Source: Streptomyces melanogenes
Lineage (GTDB): Bacteria > Actinomycetota > Actinomycetes > Streptomycetales > Streptomycetaceae
Direction: 5' to 3'
NCBI RefSeq assembly: GCF_014649795.1
Contig: NZ_BMTS01000004.1
Coordinates: forward strand, 62,001-126,000
Length of the DNA stretch: 64,000 bases
The notes under the pieces were generated by a model that was given only the letters and a program-made list of their open reading frames with translations, was not told where the DNA came from and ran no database searches. This document shows, one piece after another, positions 57,295 through 64,000 of this stretch (positions are counted from its first letter, which is position 1; every line of letters begins with the position of its first letter). The position numbers and the translations under genes are program-made.

Positions 57295-57668
57295 GTCTCC
57301 GCAGTGTCGTTCTTGGGGCGTACCGCGTCGAGGTACTCGGCGACCGCGTCCCTGTTGCGGGTCAGGCACTGGATGCGGGCCGTCATGCGGTCGCGCTGGA
57401 GCTCGAGGGTGGTGATCATCTCCGGCGTCGCGTCGGAGAAGTGGATGACCCGGGGCTTGTCCAGGCACGGCAGGATCTGCTTGATGATCCTGGTGGGAAG
57501 CCCCGCGTCGAGCAGTCCTCTGATCTGCATGACCCGGTCCACGTAGAACTCGTCGTACTCGCGATAGCCGTTCGGCGTGCGCTCGGCGGCGATCAGACCC
57601 TGCTCCTCGTAGTACCGCAGCAGCCTCCGCGGCGTGCCGGTGCGCTCCGACAGCTCCCCGATCCGCAT
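57279..57668 (-). CDS. MerR-family regulator
   Basis: 129 residues: N-terminal MerR HTH (MRIGELSERTGTPRRLLRYY, EEQGLIAAERTPNGYREY) and a coiled coil. The region has one Cys in LPCLD and one in IQCLT, with no clear metal site, so it is probably a general small-ligand or stress-type MerR protein. Target may be the convergent or neighbouring genes. Confidence 0.88.
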   Translation of the reverse strand: MRIGELSERTGTPRRLLRYYEEQGLIAAERTPNGYREYDEFYVDRVMQIRGLLDAGLPTRIIKQILPCLDKPRVIHFSDATPEMITTLELQRDRMTARIQCLTRNRDAVAEYLDAVRPKNDTAETQGAR

Positions 57669-57713
57669 TCCGTTCGCCTCCCGATCCCGTGGCCCGCTGT
57701 GAGGCCCAGACCA

Positions 57714-58286
57714 TCACATGGATGTCATGGTACGGCCGCCCCGCTGATCCAGGACCGCGAGTGTCCGTTCCGCCCAGCGGATGTTCTCCTCCTCGAACGC
57801 CCGGCCCCTCATCAGGGTCAGATAGGGACCGACGCGTTCGGCGCGCGCCAGGTACTCGTCCTCGGTGCGCCCGTCGAGCAGCCGGTCCCGCAGCCGTTCG
57901 TAGCGGGCCAGTTTGGCCCGGGCCCACTCCAGCCGCTCCGCGACCGCGCCCCGTACGGCTTCGGTGTCGCCCGCGTCCACGGCCTGCACCTTCACCAGGA
58001 GCTCGTCGCGGATCGCGCTGGGGCGGGGAGGCTCGGCGGTGAAGGAGCGCAGGGCCGCGTAGCCCGCGTCGGTGAGGGAGAACAGGCGCTTGTTGGGCCT
58101 GCGTTCCTGCTGGACGAGCCGCGCCTCGACCAGCCCCTCGGACTCCATCCGCTCCAGCTCCCGGTAGAGCTGCTGCGGGGTCGCCATCCAGAAGTTGGCG
58201 ACGGACGCGTCGAATCCCTTGGCCAGGTCGTACCCGGAAGCCTCGCCCTCCAGGAGCGCGGCGAGAACGGCGTTGCGCAGTGCCAT
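57714..58286 (-). CDS. PadR-family regulator (AphA/VirR-type)
   Basis: 190 residues. Winged helix NAVLAALLEGEASGYDLAKG, ATPQQLYRELERMESEGLVEA and wing RRPNKRLFSLTDAG, then a C-terminal helical dimerisation domain (LEWARAKLARYERLRDRLL). PadR repressors often control adjacent transport or detoxification genes; the divergent 2OG oxygenase at 58419 is the nearest candidate. Confidence 0.88.
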   Translation of the reverse strand: MALRNAVLAALLEGEASGYDLAKGFDASVANFWMATPQQLYRELERMESEGLVEARLVQQERRPNKRLFSLTDAGYAALRSFTAEPPRPSAIRDELLVKVQAVDAGDTEAVRGAVAERLEWARAKLARYERLRDRLLDGRTEDEYLARAERVGPYLTLMRGRAFEEENIRWAERTLAVLDQRGGRTMTSM

Positions 58287-58418
58287 CGCGCCAAGCTATC
58301 ACTTTCTTCACTAGGCAATTAGGTGAGTAATCGACGCGTGTAAGCATCCAGTACGCCGCCGCACCGCGGCGTCCGAATCCCGCCAGCGGCCCCGGTCGCG
58401 AAGCGCGACCCTCGCCCT

Positions 58419-59156
58419 ATGAACACGAACGACGCCACGCATCTGGCGGGCCGCCCGGCCGACCGTGTCGCGGCGGTGGACTGGCCCGCGCTGGCCGAGG
58501 AGCTCGACGAGCACGGCAGTGCGCCCACCGGCCCGCTGCTCACCCCGGGCGAGTGCCGGGAGATCGCCGCGCTGTACGACGAGGACGCGTACTTCCGTAC
58601 GACCGTGGACATGGCCCGACACCGCTTCGGCTCCGGCCAGTACCGCTACTTCACCCACGACCTGCCCGACGCCGTCGCCGAACTGCGCGCCGCTTTCTAT
58701 CCGCGGCTGCTGCCCGTCGCGCGCGAGTGGGCCGCGAAGCTGGGGCGCCCGGCGCCGTGGCCGGACACGCTGGGGGAGTGGCTGCGGATGTGCCATGACG
58801 CCGGGCAGGCCAAGTCCGCCCAGATCCTGCTGCGTTGCGGGCCCGGCGACTGGAACGCCCTGCACCGCGACGTGTTCGGCGAGGCCGTCTTCCCGCTCCA
58901 GGTCGTCATCGGCCTCAACGCCCCCGGCACCGACTTCACCGGCGGGGAGTTCCTCATGACCGAGCAGCGGCCCCGAGCGCAGTCGCGGGGGTCGGCCGCC
59001 ACCCTGCCGCAGGGCCACGGGCTCGTCTTCACCACGCGCGACCGGCCGGTGCGCTCGCGGCGCGGCTGGTCGGCGGGGCCGATGCGGCACGGGGTGAGCA
59101 CGGTCCGCTCCGGGCGACGGCACACGCTGGGGCTCGTGTTCCACGATGCGCAGTGA
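58419..59156 (+). CDS. 2OG-Fe(II) oxygenase
   Basis: 245 residues. Jelly-roll oxygenase with HxD in ALHRDVFG, distal His in MRHGVSTVRSG and the 2-oxoglutarate Arg in SGRRHTLGLVFHDA. The pattern GQYRYFTHDLPD and FTGGEFLMTEQRPRAQSR matches a prolyl-hydroxylase-like bacterial group (PiuC/DUF2086-like) of uncertain substrate. No ribosome site is obvious before the ATG. Confidence 0.85.
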   Translation: MNTNDATHLAGRPADRVAAVDWPALAEELDEHGSAPTGPLLTPGECREIAALYDEDAYFRTTVDMARHRFGSGQYRYFTHDLPDAVAELRAAFYPRLLPVAREWAAKLGRPAPWPDTLGEWLRMCHDAGQAKSAQILLRCGPGDWNALHRDVFGEAVFPLQVVIGLNAPGTDFTGGEFLMTEQRPRAQSRGSAATLPQGHGLVFTTRDRPVRSRRGWSAGPMRHGVSTVRSGRRHTLGLVFHDAQ

Positions 59157-59201
59157 TGCCGGTGAGTCCGGCGGATCCGGCCTGACCGCCCGGGGCCCTG
59201 G

Positions 59202-60023
59202 TTACGCCTTCTGTTGCGCCACCGCGCGCGTGTCGATGGTGAACGTGGCGCCGTCGGGGTCGCGGATCGTCGCCCAGGGGCCGTTGGCGGCCGTGCCCTG
59301 GGCGATGACCATGCCGCCGCGGGCGCGGGCGGTGGCCGTCTTGGCGGGCACGTCCGTGGTGACGAAGTGGACCTCCCAATGCGGCCTGATGGTGGGGTCC
59401 GGCGCCGCTTCCAGGGCGCCGGAGCTGAGGCGCGCCACGATGTGGCCGCCGTGCCGCAGGACGACCTCCTCGGCCTCGTACTGGACGTCGCAGCAGCCCG
59501 GCCGGTCGGCCGCCCAGTCCAGGACCTCGCCGTAGAAGATCGCCGCTTCGAAGGCGTTGCGGGTGCGCAACTCCAGCCAGGCCGGCTCGCGGTCGCGCCA
59601 GGACTCCCAGTCGTCGACGAGCTTGCCCTGCCAGATGCCGAAGACCGCGCCGTCCCGGTCGGCGGCGAGCGCGCCGCGCCCCGTCTGGAAGGCGACCGGG
59701 CCCACGGCGACCGTGGCGCTGCGCTCGCGGATGCGCGCGGAGGTCGCGTCGGCGTCCTCGACCGCGAAGTACGGCGTCCAGGCCACGGCCACCTGGAGCG
59801 CGGGCGCCAGCGCTCCTATCCCGGCCACGGGCTCGCCGTCGTCGAGCGCCACCCGGAACTGCTCGCCGAGCCGCCCGGTGCGGAACGTCCAGCCGAAGAC
59901 GGCCCCGTAGAAGTCGAGCGCGGGCTCCAGCTCGCGCGCCATGAGGCTCACCCAGCACGGTGCCCCGAGCACCGCCGCACTCGACGAGGCCTTGGAATCC
60001 GGGACCGTGGTTGTCCTGTCCAT
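59202..60023 (-). CDS. VOC-family protein with two glyoxalase-like domains
   Basis: 273 residues, tandem VOC domains: first WVSLMARELEPALDFYGAVFGW, second LELRTRNAFEAAIFYGEVLDW, the layout of antibiotic-binding or lyase-type streptomycete VOC proteins. Ends IRDPDGATFTIDTRAV. Substrate unknown. A 27-base palindrome lies about 100 bases upstream and may control it. Confidence 0.85.
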   Translation of the reverse strand: MDRTTTVPDSKASSSAAVLGAPCWVSLMARELEPALDFYGAVFGWTFRTGRLGEQFRVALDDGEPVAGIGALAPALQVAVAWTPYFAVEDADATSARIRERSATVAVGPVAFQTGRGALAADRDGAVFGIWQGKLVDDWESWRDREPAWLELRTRNAFEAAIFYGEVLDWAADRPGCCDVQYEAEEVVLRHGGHIVARLSSGALEAAPDPTIRPHWEVHFVTTDVPAKTATARARGGMVIAQGTAANGPWATIRDPDGATFTIDTRAVAQQKA

Positions 60024-60388
60024 CGCTGATGCCGATCGCTATCGCTTGGCGGCTTCCTGCGTCACCATTTTCCCGCAAAACGGGCACCCCGCACCCAGCC
60101 GCTTTGATGGTGTGCCGTTACGCAGTGTAGTGGCTACGCTGCGTATGGTGCCGCTCACCGTATCGGAGGCCGTCTCCGGGCGGGCCGGAGGGGGTCCGGC
60201 CGTCCGTCGGCACCCGAAACACCTTCCGTCGTCCCACGGCCCGCCGCAACCGGTCCCGGAGGCCCGGTGATCGCGCGAGCCCACCTCCGGGTGGAGACGC
60301 GGGGCAGCCCACGGGTGGACACGGCGGCCCGCGAATAGCGACCCGAGGACGACGCGCCCGCCCGGCCCCACGCTCTACCGTCGAGAGC
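60024..60388. other. Divergent intergenic region, VOC and lipase genes
   Basis: 365 bases without a gene. Holds CCCG-CAAAA-CGGG near 60073, the large palindrome at 60119-60145, and a CCCACC/GGGTGG hairpin near 60290. The lipase promoter element TACCGT ends seven bases before its ATG. Confidence 0.5.
60119..60145. promoter_or_regulatory. 27-bp operator-like palindrome
   Basis: Outer arms TACGCAG (60119-60125) and CTGCGTA (60139-60145), inner arms GTAG (60127-60130) and CTAC (60134-60137), three-base centre. The symmetry and size are typical of TetR-family operators. On the minus strand it overlaps a TACACT -10-like element for the VOC gene. No TetR gene is adjacent. Confidence 0.6.
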
Positions 60389-61594
60389 ATGATCGGACGC
60401 ACTCGGGCGGTCACGGCCGTCGCGCTCTCCTTCGCTCTCGCGCTGCCTGTCGTGGCCGCGAGTACCGCTTCCGCTGCGCCCCAGCCATCGGCGTTAGCCG
60501 CGGCGGCGCCGCCGGTATCGGCCGCACCGGCCGACGTCGCCGCCAGTCCCCTGCAACTACCAAGCCCCACAGGTGAGTACGGGGTGGGCAGCTCCGTGTT
60601 CCACCTGGTCGACCGGTCGCGTACGGACCCGTGGAAGCCCGGTGCGGGCGCCCGCGAGCTGATGCTCACGCTGCACTATCCGGCGGCGCGGCCCGGTCCG
60701 GGACGCCCGACGCCGTACGCCACCACTGCGGAGACGGGCCTTCTGGTGAAGGGCCTCGGCATCGAAGCGGCCGTCCCGGCGGCGCAGTTGAGCGCCACCC
60801 GGACCCACAGCCGTCCCGACGCGCGCCCTGCGCGGGGAAGTCACCCCCTGATCGTGCTCTCGCCCGGCTTCAGCGTGTCCCGGTACACCCTGACCAATCT
60901 CGCCGAGGACCTCGCCAGCAGGGGCTATCTGGTCGCCTCGCTGGACCACGCGTACGAGTCGTTCGGCATCTCCGTCCCCGGCGGCCGGACCCTGACCTGT
61001 CTGGCCTGCGACGCGCTGGGCGACGGCGGTGTGTCGGGGAGCGTCGTTACCGCGACGCGCGCGGGGGACGTCTCCTTCGTCCTCGACCGGCTCACCGGCC
61101 GCCATCCGATATGGCGGTACGCCGACATGATCGACAAGAAGCGCATCGGCATGGCCGGCCACTCCATAGGCGGCGCGAGCGCGGCCAGCACGATGCTGGC
61201 GGACCGGCGGGTCGGGGCCGGGATCAACATGGACGGGGCGTTCTGGGACACCCTGCCCTCCACAGGGCTCGGCGGGCGCCCCTTCATGATGCTCGGCACG
61301 GACGAGCACCGGCCGGGCGGCCACGACAAGACCTGGGACAGGGAGTGGCCGACGCTCGGCGGCTGGAAGCGCTGGCTGACGGTGGCCGGGTCGGAGCACT
61401 TCACCTTCTCCGACAGCCCCGCCATCGAGGAGCACTTCGGGCTGCCGCAGCCGCCGCTGCCCGCGCGGCGGGCCATCGACATCACGCGTACGTATGTGGC
61501 CGCGTTCTTCGACGAGCACCTGCGGGGGATACCGCAGCCGGTGCTCGCGGGGCCGACGGCCGGGAACCCGGAGGTGAGGTTCGAGAACCCCTGA
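60389..61594 (+). CDS. Secreted lipase/esterase (PAF acetylhydrolase-like)
   Basis: 401 residues. Signal peptide 1-30 (ends ASA) and an Ala-rich stretch precede an alpha/beta hydrolase of the platelet-activating-factor acetylhydrolase type: HPLIVLSPGFSVSRYTLTN, nucleophile GHSIGG, acid region MLGTDEHRP and His in GSEHFTFSD. Acts outside the cell on short-chain or phospholipid esters. Start possibly leaderless (TACCGT seven bases upstream). Confidence 0.88.
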   Translation: MIGRTRAVTAVALSFALALPVVAASTASAAPQPSALAAAAPPVSAAPADVAASPLQLPSPTGEYGVGSSVFHLVDRSRTDPWKPGAGARELMLTLHYPAARPGPGRPTPYATTAETGLLVKGLGIEAAVPAAQLSATRTHSRPDARPARGSHPLIVLSPGFSVSRYTLTNLAEDLASRGYLVASLDHAYESFGISVPGGRTLTCLACDALGDGGVSGSVVTATRAGDVSFVLDRLTGRHPIWRYADMIDKKRIGMAGHSIGGASAASTMLADRRVGAGINMDGAFWDTLPSTGLGGRPFMMLGTDEHRPGGHDKTWDREWPTLGGWKRWLTVAGSEHFTFSDSPAIEEHFGLPQPPLPARRAIDITRTYVAAFFDEHLRGIPQPVLAGPTAGNPEVRFENP

Positions 61595-61624
61595 AGTGTC
61601 GGGGGCCGGTCGGCCGCCGAGCGG

Positions 61625-61924
61625 TTACGCCGCCCGCTGGTAGCTGGCCCCGTCCCGGGTGCGCGTCAGCAGGCCCGCCGTGATCAGGTAGCGGCGCAGC
61701 GCCGGGTAGTCGTCGTGGACCGTGAGCAGCGCGTCGTTGACCTCGCCCTCGGTGTACTGCCGCCCCGGCTCGAACAGCGTGTCCTTGAGGTGGACGAGCA
61801 ACTGCTCACGGCGGGCCGCCTTGCGGGGGATCGCCGTCAGCCGGCCGTGCGAGAAGAGCGTGGTCACGGCTCGGGAGCTGCTGGTGATGTGCTGGGCGGT
61901 GGCGCCGGCGGAGTTCTCTGACAT
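61625..61924 (-). CDS. DUF2087 protein
   Basis: 99 residues: LFSHGRLTAIPRKAARREQL, LFEPGRQYTEGEVNDALLTV and DDYPALRRYLITAGLLTRTR define DUF2087, a winged-helix-like domain seen alone or at the C-terminus of small regulators. Probably a nucleic-acid-related or regulatory protein. ATG at 61924; longer in-frame starts lack family similarity. Confidence 0.88.
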   Translation of the reverse strand: MSENSAGATAQHITSSSRAVTTLFSHGRLTAIPRKAARREQLLVHLKDTLFEPGRQYTEGEVNDALLTVHDDYPALRRYLITAGLLTRTRDGASYQRAA

Positions 61925-61997
61925 GGCGCGAAGCCTTACCCATGGGTCGGCCGCGGGGCAACGGAATTTGGCCCGCGCCGAGCCGGGGCGGCCGTCG

Positions 61998-62030
61998 CGG
62001 CGCTCCGCGCGGCACTCGCGCGGAGCGCCG
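61998..62030. repeat. 14-bp perfect hairpin in divergent promoter region
   Basis: Arms CGGCGCTCCGCGCG (61998-62011) and CGCGCGGAGCGCCG (62017-62030), five-base loop GCACT. It lies between the divergent DUF2087 and AraC genes, where no terminator is expected. Confidence 0.6.
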
Positions 62031-62150
62031 GTTCCGGGCGGAAGGCGGCAGGTGAACGGCGGTGGATGGCCGATCATGTGCTCGACGTCAAGAGAACGCG
62101 TGTGCCATGCTCGCGCCACATCGGACATCTGGCACAACGGGGGGTGTGGG

Positions 62151-63119
62151 ATGGGTCTGACGAGCGAGTTCACCACCGCCGTGGTGCCGGCGGCCGAGCG
62201 GTTCGCGCTGTGGACGGAGCTGGCCGCCCAGTCCCATGTGCGCAACTGGCTGCGCAGCGAGTCGGCCGAGGACTTCCAGGCCTGGCTGCGCGTCCTCGAC
62301 CTGGGCGATGTGCGGGTGTCGACGCTGACGTACCCGAGCGTGGAGATCCTTCGCACGCCCAAGCTGATCCGACAGGACGACCCCGAGGTCTACCAGGTCA
62401 ACGTCCTCAGGTCGGGCAGCGGTCACGCCGCGCAGAACGGGCGGCTGGCCGCCGTGCGGGCCGGAGAGCTGGTCCTGGTGGACAGCAGCCGCCCTTTCGA
62501 GGGCGGGTTCGACGGCGAGTTCTCGTCGATGACGGTGGTGCAACTGCCCCGCGCCCGGCTGCCGCTGCCCCAGGACGTGGTCCAGCAGGTCACCGCGACC
62601 CCGATCGCGGCGGACCGGGGGATGGGCGGGGTGTTCGGGCGCTGGCTCGCCGACCTCGACGCCCGGGCCGACGAGTGCGCGCCCGGCGACATCCCGGCGC
62701 TGGCCTCGGTGACGGTGGACCTGCTCGCCGCCGTGCTCGGACGCCGTATGGCCGTCGAGAACGAGATGACCCCCGAGTCGCGCAAGCACGCGCTGCGCGT
62801 GGAGGTCTGCGACTTCATCAACCGGCACTTGAGCGACCCCTCCCTCTCGCCCGCGACCGTCGCCGCCGCCCACCGGATATCCCTGCGCCACCTCCACCAG
62901 ATCTTCGACTCGCGCGGCACCACGGTCGCCGCGTGGATCCGGGCCCGGCGGCTGGAGTGCTGCCGCCGGGACCTGGCCGACCCGGCCCTGCGCCGCCGCC
63001 CGGTGTACGCGATCGGCGCCCGCTGGGGTTTCATCGAGCCGTCCCACTTCAGCCGCGCCTTCCGCGCGGCGTACGGGATCAGCCCGCGTGACTACCGTGA
63101 GGCAGCCCGGAACCGCTGA
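62151..63119 (+). CDS. AraC-family regulator
   Basis: 322 residues. N-terminal AraC-binding-like domain (about 1-200; EVYQVNVLRSGSGHAAQNGR, VLVDSSRPFEGGF) and C-terminal double HTH (LSPATVAAAHRISLRHLHQI, GARWGFIEPSHFSRAFRAAY, GISPRDYREAA). Similar to streptomycete activators with an N-terminal cupin-like sensor. The ATG follows GGGGGTGTGGG. The 3' end overlaps the truncated ligase gene on the other strand. Confidence 0.9.
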   Translation: MGLTSEFTTAVVPAAERFALWTELAAQSHVRNWLRSESAEDFQAWLRVLDLGDVRVSTLTYPSVEILRTPKLIRQDDPEVYQVNVLRSGSGHAAQNGRLAAVRAGELVLVDSSRPFEGGFDGEFSSMTVVQLPRARLPLPQDVVQQVTATPIAADRGMGGVFGRWLADLDARADECAPGDIPALASVTVDLLAAVLGRRMAVENEMTPESRKHALRVEVCDFINRHLSDPSLSPATVAAAHRISLRHLHQIFDSRGTTVAAWIRARRLECCRRDLADPALRRRPVYAIGARWGFIEPSHFSRAFRAAYGISPRDYREAARNR

Positions 63120-64000
63120 CCGGCTCGTCCGTCCGGGAGTGGCGGTAGAGGAAGCCGTACTCGTCGGCCCAGCAGGCGTCGCCCGTGAAGGTCCAGCCGT
63201 TGCGCACGGTGTCCTGCTGGCGCTCGTCGTCGAGATAGCGGCAGCCCGTGGGGCCCTTGACGGCCAGCGCGCCGACCTGGCCGTACGGCAGGGGACGCCC
63301 GGTCTCGTCGACGATCGCGGTGAGGTAGCCGGGGACGGCCCGCCCGATCGCGCCGGGACGGGACCAGGCCTCCTCGCCGCGCATCGAGACGAAGATGTGG
63401 AGCAGCTCGGTGGAGCTGAGCCCGTCGATCACGCTGTTGCCGGTCCGCTGCTTCCACCGGCGGCGCGTCTCGGTCGGCAGCGCCTCCCCGGACGAGACGC
63501 ACTCGCGCAGCGAGGCCAGGTCGTACGGGGTGGGATCGGCGCAGATCGCCTGGTAGCGGGCGGGGCCGCTGAAGCAGACCGTGGCGCGGAACTCGCCTAT
63601 GGCGCGGGCGATTTGGCGCGGCGAAGAGGTGTCGAGCAGCACCGTCGAGGCGCCGACGTGCAGGGGGAAGAGGAGCAGTCCGCCAAGGCCGTAGGTGTCC
63701 GCGAGCGAGGGCGTGCCGATGAAGCGGTCGTCGGCGGTGGCCCGTAGGACGTGCCGGGGGAAGGAGTTGCACGCGGCCATCACATCGCGGTGCGAGTGCA
63801 CCGTGGCCTTGGGCATTCCCGTGCTGCCGGAGGTGAAGGCGATCAGACAGGGGTCGGTCGCGGCCGTGTCGACCGGGAGTGACCAGTCGGGCTTGTCCTC
63901 CATGGCCCGCTCAAGCCCGCCCTCGGCGCCCACCCCGCCACGGAAGAACATCGTCCGGGGCACCCGCCCGGTCGACTCCAGCTCGGACCGCAGGCCGGAC
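63079..64000 (-). pseudogene. Acyl-CoA ligase (AMP-binding), 3'-truncated and cut by window edge
   Basis: The visible part covers core adenylation motifs: the P-loop FTSGSTGMPKATVHSH, PSLADTYGLGGLLLFPLHV, GLSSTELLHIF and the Asp of TFTGDACWADEYGFLY. It resembles benzoate/2-aminobenzoate-CoA ligases. Similarity stops at YRHSRTDE; normal members continue for about 110 residues with the C-terminal domain that carries the catalytic Lys. Instead the frame runs into the antisense of the AraC gene end and stops at 63079. The C-terminal domain is therefore missing, probably by deletion or rearrangement. The 5' end is outside the window. Confidence 0.75.

Noticed and set aside
60118..60669. Minus-strand ORF across the lipase promoter
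   Set aside because: Overlaps the palindrome and the signal peptide of the lipase in antisense; no family features.
1..64000. CRISPR arrays, tRNA or rRNA genes, insertion sequences
   Set aside because: No regularly spaced repeats, no cloverleaf-like segments and no transposase-like frames were seen.

Overview
The window is about 73% GC with codon use, promoters and gene families typical of Streptomyces. Markers are a SsgA-like sporulation protein, a Streptomyces subtilisin inhibitor (SSI), a DUF397 protein, a SARP-type regulator with a BTAD domain, a type III polyketide synthase of the RppA family, an SPW-repeat membrane protein and a lanthipeptide locus. I saw no rRNA, tRNA, CRISPR array, insertion sequence or phage block. 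It reads as chromosomal, with accessory and specialised-metabolism loci between ordinary genes.

Layout. 1-2444 (minus): sugar ABC importer (two permeases, one cut by the window edge, and a lipoprotein binding protein). 2798-5011: secreted TNT-type NAD glycohydrolase, then a Sel1/TPR protein and a small membrane protein. 5657-14231: methyltransferase, hydrolases, a very large secreted sialidase with three LamG-like modules, a Tat-exported phospholipase C and a TetR repressor. The repressor faces a DUF1348 gene across twin operators. 14906-17553: small secreted protein, DUF397, SsgA-like protein and an HTH regulator. 17706-20672: two-gene class IV lanthipeptide locus (LanL synthetase plus a 35-residue precursor missed by ordinary gene calling) ending in a strong hairpin. 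20693-25791: NarL-type two-component system and a TPR/SARP regulator. 25770-30650: methyltransferase, phosphoesterase, Sfp-type phosphopantetheinyl transferase, type II thioesterase, PanE-like reductase and HxlR regulator, which together look like support functions for carrier-protein biosynthesis. 30845-38866: membrane proteins, an extra hemC, a radical SAM protein with an unusual cysteine spacing followed by an 11-codon ORF and a terminator, an anti-sigma-type ATPase, SSI, a PHP-domain protein and a frameshifted secreted-protein gene. 39007-50857: VOC protein, membrane NACHT NTPase, SDR/SRPBCC protein, cyclophilin, a Sel1-repeat membrane pair and secreted or lipoproteins. 50982-55902 (minus): flaviolin-type pigment operon. 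56113-64000: SDR, cupin, MerR, PadR, 2OG-Fe(II) oxygenase, VOC protein, secreted lipase, DUF2087, AraC, and an acyl-CoA ligase that has lost its C-terminal domain.

How the genes work together. In the pigment operon the RppA homologue carries every catalytic residue of 1,3,6,8-tetrahydroxynaphthalene (THN) synthase. Its reading frame runs without a stop into a cytochrome P450, and a MomA-like cupin and a second P450 follow. The expected route is malonyl-CoA to THN, to flaviolin, to P450-coupled pigment. In the lanthipeptide locus LanL should dehydrate Ser/Thr in the precursor and close thioether rings onto an adjacent Cys-Cys pair; no dedicated transporter or protease is visible. The most unusual items are the LanL/precursor pair, the RppA-P450 continuous frame, the radical SAM gene with its micro-ORF, the frameshift caused by a 5-bp tandem duplication, and the truncated ligase.
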